Of a stretch of 64,000 nt of DNA, positions 26,467 through 35,143 are shown piece by piece (the stretch's first letter is position 1; each line of letters begins with the position of its first letter). The stretch is from positions 350,799 through 414,798 of the forward strand of contig NZ_SOHM01000007.1 of the NCBI RefSeq assembly GCF_004403945.1. Direction: 5' to 3'. Origin of the DNA: Cryobacterium lactosi. Its GTDB lineage: Bacteria > Actinomycetota > Actinomycetes > Actinomycetales > Microbacteriaceae. Position numbers and translations under genes: made by a program. The notes beneath the pieces are model-generated. The model saw only the letters and a program-made list of their open reading frames with translations, made no database searches and was not told where the DNA came from.

Positions 26467-29010
26467 TTGCCCGGAGAAAACCTCACCAGGATCGAAGCCC
26501 AGGAGCGCAAGGCGCTCGTCAGCGTGACCAGTTACGACGTCACCCTTGACCTGACGACGGGTCCGACGACCTTCGCCAGCACCACCACCGTCACCTTTGG
26601 TGCCGTGGCCGGCAGCTCGACCTTCATCGACGCGATCACCGAGAGCGTGCACAGCGTCACCCTCAACGGCGTTCAGCTCGACCCGGCCGCCGTCAGTGAC
26701 GGCATCCGTATTCAGCTGGAAAACCTTGAAGCAGAGAACGTGCTCACCGTCGTCGCCGACGCGGCGTACACGAACACCGGTGAGGGCCTGCACCGCTTCG
26801 TCGACCCCGTCGACAACGAGGTCTACCTGTACAGCCAGTTCGAGGTGCCGGACTCCCGGCGGGTCTTCGCCGTGTTCGAGCAGCCCGACCTCAAGGCCGT
26901 GTTCAACTTCACCGTCACCGCCCCCGGCGCCTGGGAGGTCATCTCCAACTCGGCCACGCCAGAGCCCACGGATGCCGGCAACGGCAACAAGACCTGGGCG
27001 TTCCCGCCCACCCACACCATTTCCAGCTACATCACCGCCCTCGTGGCCGGTCCGTACGCCGTGGTGCGCAGCGAGCTCACCTCCAGCGACGGCCGCATCA
27101 TCCCGCTGGGCCTGTTCAGCCGTAAGAGCCTGTTCGAATACCTGGACGCCGACTACATCTTCGAGAAGACCCGTCAGGGCTTCGCCTACTTCGAGGAGAA
27201 GTTCGACTTCCCGTACCCGTTCGACAAGTACGACCAGATGTTCGTGCCGGAGTTCAACGCCGGCGCCATGGAGAACGCCGGCGCGGTCACCTTCACCGAG
27301 ACCTACGTCTTCCGCTCCAAGGTGACCGACGCGATCAAGGAACGCCGCGTCGTCACGATCCTGCACGAGCTGGCGCACATGTGGTTCGGCGACCTGGTCA
27401 CCATGAAGTGGTGGAACGACCTGTGGCTGAACGAGTCGTTCGCCGAATGGGCGTCGACCATCGCCACCGCGGAGGCCACCGAGTGGACCGAGGCGTGGAC
27501 CACCTTCGCCGCGATGGAGAAGAGCTGGGCCTATCGCCAGGACCAGCTGCCCTCGACCCACCCGGTCGTGGCCACCATCACCGACCTCGAAGACGTGCAG
27601 GTGAACTTCGACGGCATCACCTACGCCAAGGGCGGCTCCGTGCTCAAGCAGCTCGTGGCCTGGGTGGGCATCGACGCGTTCTTCACCGGCGTCGCCTCGT
27701 ACTTCAAGAAGCACGCATGGGGCAACACCGAGCTCTCCGACCTGCTCGTTGAACTAGAGGCCGCCAGCGGCCGGGACCTGTCCGGCTGGGCCGCGCTGTG
27801 GCTGGAGACCGCCGGCGTCAACACGCTCCGCCCGCAGATCGAGGTCGACGAGGCCGGTGTCATCACCGCGTTCGCCGTGCTGCAGACGGCTACGGACGAC
27901 TACCCGACCATCCGCCCGCACCGCCTGGCGATCGGGTTCTACGACCTGGTCGACGGCGCCCTGGTGCGCACCCACCGCATCGAGCTCGACGTCGACGGCG
28001 CCCAGACGGATGTTCCGGAGCTCGTCGGCCGCAGCCGCGCCGACCTGATCCTGCTCAACGACGACGACCTCGCCTACGCCAAGGTGCGCCTGGACCCGGC
28101 CTCGCACGCCGTGGCCCTCGAGCACCTGGCCGCGATCGAGAGCCCGCTGGCTCGCTCGCTGGTCTGGGGTTCAGCGTGGGACGCCACCCGCGACGCGGAG
28201 ACCTCGCCGCGCGACTTCGTCAAGCTGGTGCTGGGCAACATCGCCACCGAGACCGAGTCGACCACGCTCCGCACGGTGCTTGGCCAGGTGTCGCTCGCGG
28301 CGCAGTACTACGTGGCGCCCGAGCACCGCGACGCCACTGTCTCTTCGGTCGGCGACGCGCTGTGGGCTCTGGCCCAGGGCGCGGAGGCCGGCAGCGACGC
28401 GCAGTTCCAGTTCGTCAAGTTCTTCGCCTCCGTCGCCGAGACGCCGGCGCAGCTGGCGGCCGTCGCGGGACTGCGCACTGGCGCGTTCGCGCTGCCGGGC
28501 TTGAGCATCGACACCGACCTGAGCTGGGAGCTGCTCGCGGCGCTCGTCGCCGGCGGCGAAGCGGGCGAGACTGAGATCGCTGCGGCCCTGGCCGCCGATA
28601 ACACCGCCACCGGTGCCCAGTCGGCCGCGAACGCGCGCGCCGCGATCCCCACCGTGCAGGGTAAGCAGGCCGCCTGGTCGTCGCTCATCGATGTGGACAC
28701 CGCCCCGAACACGATCGTGCGGGTCACCGCAGCCGGGTTCCTGCGCGCGCATGACACGAGCCTGCTCGAGCCGTTCGTGGGCCAGTACTTCGACGTGCTG
28801 CAGAAGGTCTGGGCGTCGCGCAGTTACTCCATCGCGGAGAAGCTGATCGTGGGTCTGTACCCGTCGCCGCTGTCGAACCAGGCCCTGGTTGACGCGACCC
28901 GCGCGTGGCTGGACGCCAACCCCGAGCCCGCAGCGCTTCGCCGTCTCGTGGTGGAGAACCTGGCCGGCGTGGAGCGGAGCCTGCGCGTGCAGGCCCGCGA
29001 CCAGGAGTAA
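26467..29010 (+). CDS. pepN: Aminopeptidase N (M1 family)
   Basis: Zinc aminopeptidase that removes N-terminal residues from peptides in the cytoplasm. The exopeptidase signature GAMENAG precedes the zinc motif HELAH at residues 300-304, and the third ligand E323 is in NESFAEW. The length of about 847 residues is normal for the actinobacterial enzyme. I set the start at TTG 26467 (PGENLTRIEAQER) because GGAG lies 6 nt before it and this is the usual N-terminus; an ATG four codons earlier (26455) is the alternative. TAGGCT at 26407-26412 may be the -10 box, leaving a short leader. Confidence 0.96.
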   Translation: MPGENLTRIEAQERKALVSVTSYDVTLDLTTGPTTFASTTTVTFGAVAGSSTFIDAITESVHSVTLNGVQLDPAAVSDGIRIQLENLEAENVLTVVADAAYTNTGEGLHRFVDPVDNEVYLYSQFEVPDSRRVFAVFEQPDLKAVFNFTVTAPGAWEVISNSATPEPTDAGNGNKTWAFPPTHTISSYITALVAGPYAVVRSELTSSDGRIIPLGLFSRKSLFEYLDADYIFEKTRQGFAYFEEKFDFPYPFDKYDQMFVPEFNAGAMENAGAVTFTETYVFRSKVTDAIKERRVVTILHELAHMWFGDLVTMKWWNDLWLNESFAEWASTIATAEATEWTEAWTTFAAMEKSWAYRQDQLPSTHPVVATITDLEDVQVNFDGITYAKGGSVLKQLVAWVGIDAFFTGVASYFKKHAWGNTELSDLLVELEAASGRDLSGWAALWLETAGVNTLRPQIEVDEAGVITAFAVLQTATDDYPTIRPHRLAIGFYDLVDGALVRTHRIELDVDGAQTDVPELVGRSRADLILLNDDDLAYAKVRLDPASHAVALEHLAAIESPLARSLVWGSAWDATRDAETSPRDFVKLVLGNIATETESTTLRTVLGQVSLAAQYYVAPEHRDATVSSVGDALWALAQGAEAGSDAQFQFVKFFASVAETPAQLAAVAGLRTGAFALPGLSIDTDLSWELLAALVAGGEAGETEIAAALAADNTATGAQSAANARAAIPTVQGKQAAWSSLIDVDTAPNTIVRVTAAGFLRAHDTSLLEPFVGQYFDVLQKVWASRSYSIAEKLIVGLYPSPLSNQALVDATRAWLDANPEPAALRRLVVENLAGVERSLRVQARDQE

Positions 29011-29031
29011 CCGGAACCACCCGCAGCACCT

Positions 29032-29076
29032 CGACGGCGTCGCCCCGATCTCCATGTGAATCGGGCGGCGCCGTCG
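29032..29076 (+). terminator. Hairpin terminator of pepN
   Basis: An imperfect stem of about 16 bp, CGACGGCG-T-CGCC...GGCG-G-CGCCGTCG type, around a 10-nt loop, starting 21 nt past the pepN stop. No U-tract. Confidence 0.6.
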
Positions 29077-29122
29077 TCGTCTCAGGATGCGCCGGGCAAG
29101 CGCTCGGTAGACTGGCCGGGCT

Positions 29123-30643
29123 ATGACATGGGACACATTCTGGAAAACAGCCAACACGATTTTGGAAGAATGGACGATCCTCCAAGTCGCGTTCATCATC
29201 CTCTTCGCCTTCCTCGCCCGCTGGGTGCTCCTGGTCTCGATCCACCGCGTTGTCGCGCAGATCGTCTCCGGCGTCAAGAAAACCCAGAACGTCGACGACA
29301 CGCAGGCGCTGAATGTCTCTCCGCTGTCGGCCGTTCGCACCGTGCAGCGCACGAGGACCCTGGGGTCGGTGCTGACGAATATCGTCAACGTGCTCGTCGT
29401 GGTGATTGCGATCCTCCTGATCGTCACGGCGCTCAACCCCGACATCCTCACCTCGTTCGCCCTGCTCACCGCCGCTCTCGGCGCCGGCCTCGGTTTCGGC
29501 GCCCAGAACATCGTCAAGGACGTGCTCAACGGCCTGTTCATGGTGATGGAGGACCAGCTCGGCGTGGGCGACGTGGTGGACCTGGGCCCCGCGACGGGTG
29601 TCGTCGAGGCCGTCGGCATCCGCATCACCCAGGTGCGCGACGTGAACGGCACCCTGTGGTTCGTGCGCAACGGCGAGATTCTGCGCGTCGGCAATATGTC
29701 CCAGGGCTGGGCCCGCGTGATCATCGACCTCGCCGTGCCGTACAAGACCGACGTCGACGCCGTCCAGGCCGAGATGCTGCGTGTTGCCGTGGAGATGGCG
29801 ACGAATAGCAAGTGGCGCTCCAGGGTGCTGGAGAAGCCCGAGGTGTGGGGCATCGAGTCGATCGCCGAAGAGGCCATCGTCATCCGCATCGTCATCAAGA
29901 CCCGCACCACGGCCAAGGACGATGTGGCCCGCGAACTGCGGTTGCGGCTCAAGAAGGCGCTCGACGCTATGGGCATCGAGTTGCCCTCGCTGACCAGCAT
30001 CGTGCTCACCGGTTTCGAGGGCGCCGCGAGCGTGCAGGGCGCCCGCCCGCCTCGCACCACACCGCTTCCCGTGATCGCTCCGCCGAAGAAGGCCCCGCGG
30101 AAGAGCCGTGCCGCCAAGGCCGCCGAAGCAGCAGCCGCGGCCGCCGCGTCGTCGCCGCACGCAGCGACACCCCAGGCCGCAGCGCCGCAAATCTCAGCAC
30201 CTCAGTCCCCGCGCGCTGCGAAGCCACCGGTGACGCGCCCCATCGGGTCCAACCCGCAGACCAGCGACGCCACCGCCCAGCCCACCACCCGCATCCCGTC
30301 CATCGCCCGCAACCAGGCACCGCGGGCACCCCGCACAGTGCACCTGCCGGTGCAGGATGCCTCCCCCGCGTTCTCCGACGCGCCCGACGTCCCGGCGGCA
30401 CCGCCCGTCGCCACACCGCCCGACCGCCAGGCGGACACAGGCGAGCACGCCGGGTCGCCCACCAAGCCCGTCTCGAAGCAGCCGACGAAACCGCGCACCC
30501 GGCCGATCGACAAGCCTGCCGAACAGAATCCGGCCAGCCAGGCGCCGACCGGGCAGAAGCCGGCCGCCCAGAAGCCGGCTGGGCAGAAGCCGGCACCGCA
30601 GTCCGACCCGAACCCCTCGCGCGATGGAGACCTCAATGACTGA
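29123..30643 (+). CDS. Mechanosensitive ion channel family protein (MscS type)
   Basis: A 506-residue membrane protein. Hydrophobic segments are near residues 10-30 (WTILQVAFIILFAFL), 85-110 (NVLVVVIAILLIV) and the pore-lining TM3 (LLTAALGAGLGFGAQNIVKD). The MscS beta domain (QLGVGDVVDLGPATGVVEAVGIRIT) and alpha/beta C-terminal cage follow to about residue 300. The last about 190 residues are Pro/Ala/Gln/Lys-rich, low-complexity and end in short QKPA repeats, an unusually long tail likely in the cytoplasm. The tail overlaps the start of the hemoglobin gene by 8 nt. TAGACT ends 9 nt before the ATG. Confidence 0.92.
   Translation: MTWDTFWKTANTILEEWTILQVAFIILFAFLARWVLLVSIHRVVAQIVSGVKKTQNVDDTQALNVSPLSAVRTVQRTRTLGSVLTNIVNVLVVVIAILLIVTALNPDILTSFALLTAALGAGLGFGAQNIVKDVLNGLFMVMEDQLGVGDVVDLGPATGVVEAVGIRITQVRDVNGTLWFVRNGEILRVGNMSQGWARVIIDLAVPYKTDVDAVQAEMLRVAVEMATNSKWRSRVLEKPEVWGIESIAEEAIVIRIVIKTRTTAKDDVARELRLRLKKALDAMGIELPSLTSIVLTGFEGAASVQGARPPRTTPLPVIAPPKKAPRKSRAAKAAEAAAAAAASSPHAATPQAAAPQISAPQSPRAAKPPVTRPIGSNPQTSDATAQPTTRIPSIARNQAPRAPRTVHLPVQDASPAFSDAPDVPAAPPVATPPDRQADTGEHAGSPTKPVSKQPTKPRTRPIDKPAEQNPASQAPTGQKPAAQKPAGQKPAPQSDPNPSRDGDLND
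30551..30594 (+). repeat. 15-nt tandem repeat in the mscS-type gene tail
   Basis: Three near-identical units (GGGCAGAAGCCGGC, GCCCAGAAGCCGGC, GGGCAGAAGCCGGC) with a 15-nt period encode a five-residue repeat of the type GQKPA/AQKPA. Such arrays can vary in copy number by slippage. Confidence 0.75.
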
Positions 30644-31136
30644 TCCGAACGCCTCGAACGACACCGTCAGTCCAGCCTCCGCCCGAGGACCGGTGCTGAT
30701 CCCGGTCGCGGGCGCCTCAGGGGTACACCTGCGCGCCGGCGAAAACGGCGCGGCGCTCGGGCCGTCTTTCTACCGCGAGGTCGGCGGTCGGCCGTTCTTC
30801 GAGAAGCTCGTCGCCGAGTTCTACAGCGGAGTAGCCGGCGACCCCGTTCTGAAGCCCATGTACCCGGAGGAAGACCTCGGCCCCGCCGCCGAGCGGCTCA
30901 CCGGGTTCCTCGAACAGTATTGGGGCGGCCCAGGCACCTACAGTGAACAGCGCGGTCACCCGCGCCTTCGCCAGCGCCACCAACCGTTCAAGGTGAACCC
31001 GGACGCACGCGACCGCTGGCTGTTGCACATGAAGAACGCCGTCGACTCCTGTGAGCTGCCGCCGCTGCAGCGCGCCACACTCTGGGACTACCTCGAGCGC
31101 GCGGCGCACGCTATGGTCAACACTTTCGACGAATAA
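30636..31136 (+). CDS. glbO: Truncated hemoglobin, group II (trHbO type)
   Basis: A heme protein of 166 residues that binds O2 or reacts with NO and peroxide. The trHb 2-on-2 fold is recognisable from FYREVGGRPFFEKLVAEFYSGVAGDPVL, the MYPEEDL turn and FLEQYWGGPGTYSEQRGHPRLRQRH, where the proximal histidine is in GHPRLRQRHQPFKV. An N-terminal extension of about 40 residues (Ser/Ala-rich, then PVAGASGVHL) precedes the globin domain. The start at 30636 was chosen because GGAG lies just upstream; it overlaps the channel gene stop (ATGACTGA), indicating coupling. In mycobacteria the homologue lies close to pepN, as here. Confidence 0.93.
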   Translation: MTDPNASNDTVSPASARGPVLIPVAGASGVHLRAGENGAALGPSFYREVGGRPFFEKLVAEFYSGVAGDPVLKPMYPEEDLGPAAERLTGFLEQYWGGPGTYSEQRGHPRLRQRHQPFKVNPDARDRWLLHMKNAVDSCELPPLQRATLWDYLERAAHAMVNTFDE

Positions 31137-31201
31137 CCCCAACCACGCGCCATCCGTGCCGCACGCCCCTGTTCCACCACCTCACTGACAACGGAGTCAT
31201 C

Positions 31202-32887
31202 ATGAGCCCAACCCGCCCCGGCCCGCCCACCCAGCCGAACACATCCGCAGACGTGATCGTCGTCGGAGCAGGCTTGGCGGGCCTGGTGGCCACGGCCGAA
31301 CTGGTCGACGCGGGCAAGCGGGTGCTGCTCGTCGACCAGGAGCCCGCCGCCTCGCTCGGTGGGCAGGCCTGGTGGTCGTTCGGCGGGCTGTTCCTGGTGG
31401 ACTCTCCCGAACAACGGCGGATGGGCGTGAAAGACTCCTTGGAGCTTGCCCGGCAGGACTGGTTCGCCAGCGCCGGTTTCGATCGCACCGAGGACTACTG
31501 GCCCACCCGGTGGGCCGAGGCGTACCTGAATTTCGCCGCGGGCGAGAAGCGGGCCTGGCTGCGGGAACGCGGGGTGTCGTTCTTCCCTGTCGTCGGCTGG
31601 GCGGAACGAGGCGGGTACACGGCCCTCCAGCACGGCAATTCGGTGCCCCGATTCCACATCGTCTGGGGTACCGGTCCGGCCATCCTGGAGCCATTCATCA
31701 CGCGGGTGCGCGAGGGCGTGCGGGCGGGCCTGGTCACGGCCCTGCACCGGCACCAGGTCGACGAGCTAATCGTCGAGAGCGGCGCGGTGACCGGGGTACG
31801 CGGCAGCCTCCTCGCGCCCAGCACCGCGGCACGCGGGCAGGCCAGCAGCAGGGAAGCAGTCGGCGAGTTCGAGCTGCGCGCCTCGGCGGTGATCGTCACA
31901 AGCGGCGGCATCGGCGGCAACCACGATTTGGTGCGCGCACAGTGGCCGGCCCGGCTCGGCCCGGCCCCGGCCGCGATGCTCTCCGGAGTGCCCGCCCACG
32001 TGGATGGCCGGATGCTCGGCATCACCGAGGCGGCCGGCGCCCGGCTGATCAATGGTGACCGCATGTGGCACTACACCGAGGGCATCGTCAACTGGGACCC
32101 GGTCTGGGCTCGGCACGGTATCCGCATCCTGCCCGGCCCGTCCTCACTCTGGCTGGACGCCACCGGAAAACGGCTGCCGGCACCGCTGTTTCCCGGTTTC
32201 GACACCCTCGGCACGATGGAACACCTGCTGAAGACCGGCCACGAGCACAGCTGGTTCGTGCTGACCCAGAAGATCATTGAGAAGGAGTTCGCGCTCTCGG
32301 GCAGCGAACAGAACCCCGACCTCACCGGCAAGGACCTGCGCCTGCTCGCCAAGCGGGTCGCACCGGGCGCGCCCGGCCCGGTGGAAGCGTTCAAACGCAA
32401 CGGCGAGGACTTCGTGGTGGCGGATAGCCTGCACCAGCTGATCGCGGGCATGCAGCAGCGCTCCCCCGAGGTGCGCATCGATGCGGGGCGGGTGGAGCGC
32501 GAAGTCCTGGCCCGCGATCGTGAACTCGACAACAACTTCAGCAAGGATGCCCAGATCAACGCGATCCGGCAGGCCCGGCAGTACCGCGGCGACAAGCTCA
32601 TCCGCGTGGCGAGCCCGCACAAACTGCTCGACCGCGCCAATGGGCCGTTGATCGCCGTGAAGCTGCACCTGCTCACCCGCAAGAGCCTGGGCGGCATTGA
32701 AACGGACCTTTCCTCCCGGGCGCTCAGCCCCGACGGACAGCCGGTGCCCGGCCTGTACGCGGCCGGCGAGGCCGCCGGATTCGGCGGCGGCGGGGTGCAT
32801 GGCTACCGTTCCCTCGAGGGCACCTTCCTGGGCGGTTGCCTCTTCTCCGGCCGCACCGCCGGCCGGGCCGTCGCTGCCGCGCTCTAA
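31202..32887 (+). CDS. FAD-dependent dehydrogenase, 3-ketosteroid-delta1-dehydrogenase/fumarate reductase-like
   Basis: A soluble flavoprotein of 561 residues. FAD-binding begins with DVIVVGAGLAGLVATAEL, followed by LLVDQEPAASLGGQAWWSFGGLF; the C-terminal FAD-contact motif is GLYAAGEAAGFGGGGVHGYRSLEGTFLGGCL. This arrangement is that of the FAD_binding_2 (KstD/FrdA) superfamily and matches the large uncharacterised 'FAD-binding dehydrogenase' group of actinobacteria. No other steroid-catabolic genes are nearby, so a steroid substrate is not supported. The gene begins 65 nt after the hemoglobin gene, which could be contextual rather than functional linkage. Confidence 0.88.
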   Translation: MSPTRPGPPTQPNTSADVIVVGAGLAGLVATAELVDAGKRVLLVDQEPAASLGGQAWWSFGGLFLVDSPEQRRMGVKDSLELARQDWFASAGFDRTEDYWPTRWAEAYLNFAAGEKRAWLRERGVSFFPVVGWAERGGYTALQHGNSVPRFHIVWGTGPAILEPFITRVREGVRAGLVTALHRHQVDELIVESGAVTGVRGSLLAPSTAARGQASSREAVGEFELRASAVIVTSGGIGGNHDLVRAQWPARLGPAPAAMLSGVPAHVDGRMLGITEAAGARLINGDRMWHYTEGIVNWDPVWARHGIRILPGPSSLWLDATGKRLPAPLFPGFDTLGTMEHLLKTGHEHSWFVLTQKIIEKEFALSGSEQNPDLTGKDLRLLAKRVAPGAPGPVEAFKRNGEDFVVADSLHQLIAGMQQRSPEVRIDAGRVEREVLARDRELDNNFSKDAQINAIRQARQYRGDKLIRVASPHKLLDRANGPLIAVKLHLLTRKSLGGIETDLSSRALSPDGQPVPGLYAAGEAAGFGGGGVHGYRSLEGTFLGGCLFSGRTAGRAVAAAL

Positions 32888-32900
32888 CCCCCGCCCCTCC

Positions 32901-32961
32901 CGCGAACCTTGAGAAAAGCCCCGAAAAACGCCGGATTCTGGGGCTTAGCTCACAGTTCGCG
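32901..32961. repeat. 61-nt palindromic repeat, copy B
   Basis: Same 22-17-22 architecture as copy A, with CC in place of CT in the left arm (CGCGAACCTTGAG). It sits between the convergent ends of the FAD dehydrogenase gene and the next minus-strand gene, so it could serve as a bidirectional terminator. Confidence 0.85.
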
Positions 32962-32973
32962 AGGGCGCAGGGC

Positions 32974-33651
32974 TTAGGCGCGCAGGCTCCAGGGCTTGCG
33001 GCGCACCAGGATGTGGCCGCGTGCGGTGCTCAGACGGGTCCAGGGGCCGGTCTCGAACAGGTGCACCGGCTCATCCGCCGCCAGGAAACCCAGGCTCACT
33101 GCGGCGAACCCGGCCCCGGTCGGCACGAAGTCCAGCGCTTCGATCGGGCGACCCCAGACTTCGGAACGCACCCGCTGCACGATCTGCTCGCCGGTTCCGG
33201 TGGGGATGACGGAGGCGACCTCGGCGATCCCCTCACGGGCGGCGGCTTCGAAGACGGCAGCGGACGCGCTGCCCTGGGACGTCCAGCCGCCACGAGGCGG
33301 CGTGATGCCCGCCCAGGTCACCGATGACACCTGCAGCGGCACCGTCACCGTCACGGGGGCCTCTGCGTCCGTCACCGCCGCCTCAAGCCGCAGCAGCCGG
33401 TCCAGCAGCGACCGCACCGGCACGACGACGTCCAGCTCGACGGGTTCGGTCAGCGCGAAAGTGCGCAACCCGAGCACGGTGGGGCTGGTGTCCAGCAGTC
33501 CCCGCGGGTACAGGATCGCGGTGTAGACGGCAAGCACGCCCGCGGCGGACACCAGGCGCACCGACCCGTCCTCCACCCTGCTGGCGCGCGAAAGGTAGAC
33601 CTGGAGGTCGCCGAGGGACAGGGAATCTGAGAGGGAGAATGACTGGCTCAT
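32974..33651 (-). CDS. Conserved hypothetical protein
   Basis: A soluble 225-residue protein without membrane segments. The sequence alternates beta-strand-like stretches (SVRLVSAAGVLAVYTAIL; ELDVVVPVRSLLDRLL; APVTVTVPLQVSSV) and a central Gly/Ser-rich loop, followed by a helical C-terminal half. No catalytic motif is visible and I cannot name the family with confidence. It has a possible TTTAGA -10 box 6 nt before the ATG and is divergent from the tesB-type gene; both are flanked by copies of the 61-nt repeat within 1.5 kb. Confidence 0.7.
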   Translation of the reverse strand: MSQSFSLSDSLSLGDLQVYLSRASRVEDGSVRLVSAAGVLAVYTAILYPRGLLDTSPTVLGLRTFALTEPVELDVVVPVRSLLDRLLRLEAAVTDAEAPVTVTVPLQVSSVTWAGITPPRGGWTSQGSASAAVFEAAAREGIAEVASVIPTGTGEQIVQRVRSEVWGRPIEALDFVPTGAGFAAVSLGFLAADEPVHLFETGPWTRLSTARGHILVRRKPWSLRA

Positions 33652-33714
33652 CTGCTGTCTAAACTACCAAGGTACGTCGGCGTCCACGGACCCGAGCTCG
33701 AACAAGGAGGCAGC

Positions 33715-34590
33715 ATGCACGCACCGCTGGAGGGTCTTCTGGCCGCTCTCGACCTGACCGACACCGGTGCCCGCACCAGCGAAGACATCTTCACCGGTCC
33801 GTCCCAGTGGATGCCGCAGGGGCGCGTCTTCGGCGGACAGGTGCTCGCGCAGTCCCTCGTCGCCGCCATTCGCACCGTGCCGGACGAACGACACGTGCAC
33901 TCGATGCATGGCTATTTCCTGCGCCCCGGCGACGTGAACCACCCGATCACCTTCTCGGTCGACCGCATCCACGACGGCCGCTCCTTCTCCACCCGCCGCA
34001 CCCAGGCGTACCAGAACGGCGTGCCGATCCTGTCGATGATCGCGTCGTTCCAGGACCAGGACGAGGGCCTTGAGCATCACATCGAGATGCCGACGGACCT
34101 CCCCGACCCGGAGTCCCTGCCGACCACGGCAGACACCCTCGGTCACATCGACCACGACTTCGCGCGAGCCTGGGCGAACGACCGGCCGTTCGACATGCGT
34201 CACGTGCCGTCGTCGATCTACCTCACCGTGGACGGGGAGCACACCAGCAAGCAGATGATCTGGATGAAAACCTTCGAGGCCATCCCCGACGATCCCGACC
34301 TGCACCGCGCCGCTCTCGCCTATGTGAGCGACTACTCGATCATGGAACCGGTCATGCGCCGGCACGGACTGGCCTGGGCCACCCCCGGGCTCAAGGTCGC
34401 CAGCCTCGACCACGCCATGTGGTGGCACCGCTTCGGCCGGGTCGACGAGTGGATGCTGTACGTGCAGGACTCCCCCTCCGCCCAGGGCGGCCGCGGCCTG
34501 TCCACCGGTAGCATCTACAGCCGTGACGGCCTGCTGCTGGCCACGGTGGCCCAGGAGGGCATGGTGCGGGTGCCCAAGCCCCGGGACTAG
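33715..34590 (+). CDS. tesB: Acyl-CoA thioesterase II (TesB)
   Basis: Hydrolyses acyl-CoA to free acid and CoA. The 291 residues form the double hotdog fold of TesB. Recognisable elements are MPQGRVFGGQVLAQSL near the N-terminus, HSMHGYFLRPGD, and in the second hotdog the active-site region YVSDYSIMEPVMRRHG followed by SLDHAMWWHR. A strong AGGAGG lies 5 nt before the ATG. Cytoplasmic; probably a housekeeping role in CoA recycling. It is followed by the Rieske lipoprotein gene after 47 nt. Confidence 0.94.
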   Translation: MHAPLEGLLAALDLTDTGARTSEDIFTGPSQWMPQGRVFGGQVLAQSLVAAIRTVPDERHVHSMHGYFLRPGDVNHPITFSVDRIHDGRSFSTRRTQAYQNGVPILSMIASFQDQDEGLEHHIEMPTDLPDPESLPTTADTLGHIDHDFARAWANDRPFDMRHVPSSIYLTVDGEHTSKQMIWMKTFEAIPDDPDLHRAALAYVSDYSIMEPVMRRHGLAWATPGLKVASLDHAMWWHRFGRVDEWMLYVQDSPSAQGGRGLSTGSIYSRDGLLLATVAQEGMVRVPKPRD

Positions 34591-34637
34591 GCTCCCGCTG
34601 TAGACCCACCCCTCATCCTCATCCGACCGGGAGCATC

Positions 34638-35054
34638 ATGACCGACCCAGCAGCCCTCACCCGCCGCAGCCTGCTCATTGCCGGCGGTGCCGGAACCGCC
34701 CTCGCCCTGGCCGCCTGCGCTCCTGACGAGACGAACGGCGACACCGACCCGGGTACCGGCACACCCACCGAAGTCGCCGTGCTGTCGGACATTCCTGTCG
34801 GCGGGGCCGTGGCGGTGATGCTCGACGGATCGCAGATCATCGTGTCGCAGCCCGCCGCCGGCGAGGTCGTGGCGTTCAGCGCCATCTGCACCCACAAGGG
34901 TTGCCCTGTCCAGCCGGAGCAGAAGGGCCTCGCCTGCCCCTGTCACGGCTCCCTCTTCGACACGGCGACAGGAGCGGTGTTGGAGGGTCCGGCCACCGAT
35001 CCCCTGCCGCCGGTGACGGTCACCCTCGACGGCGACAAGATCCTCGCCGGCTGA
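34638..35054 (+). CDS. Rieske [2Fe-2S] protein, Tat-exported lipoprotein
   Basis: A 138-residue exported iron-sulfur protein. The twin-arginine motif RRSLL is at residues 9-13 and the lipobox ALAAC ends at C27, so it is predicted to be Tat-translocated and lipid-anchored. The Rieske cluster motifs are CTHKGC (84-89) and CPCHG (100-104): ligands C84, H86, C100 and H103, disulfide C89-C102. At this size it resembles small stand-alone Rieske proteins of actinobacteria, not the large QcrA subunit. The redox partner is unknown. GGGAG precedes the ATG. Confidence 0.93.
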   Translation: MTDPAALTRRSLLIAGGAGTALALAACAPDETNGDTDPGTGTPTEVAVLSDIPVGGAVAVMLDGSQIIVSQPAAGEVVAFSAICTHKGCPVQPEQKGLACPCHGSLFDTATGAVLEGPATDPLPPVTVTLDGDKILAG

Positions 35055-35077
35055 CCGCGCGCACTCTCGCGAACTCT

Positions 35078-35138
35078 CGCGAACTGTGGGCTAAGCCCCT
35101 AAAACTCGGAAAATATGGGGCTTAAGTCACAGTTCGCG
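35078..35138. repeat. 61-nt palindromic repeat, copy C
   Basis: Same 22-17-22 layout; its arms are nearly perfectly complementary (CGCGAACTGTGGGCTAAGCCCC on the left would pair with the right arm). An extra partial copy of the left end (CTCGCGAACT) lies directly upstream at 35067-35076. It is located between convergent genes. Confidence 0.85.
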
Positions 35139-35143
35139 GGAGG

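Noticed and set aside
26419..30190. Several long minus-strand frames opposite pepN and the MscS-type gene
   Set aside because: All are antisense to genes with catalytic motifs in place and show no family signature of their own.
31202..32887. Steroid-degrading 3-ketosteroid dehydrogenase
   Set aside because: The family match is to the superfamily only; no steroid-catabolism neighbours are present, so the specific name was not used.
25443..35138. CRISPR array
   Set aside because: The three 61-nt repeats are kilobases apart with genes between them, and no cas genes are present.
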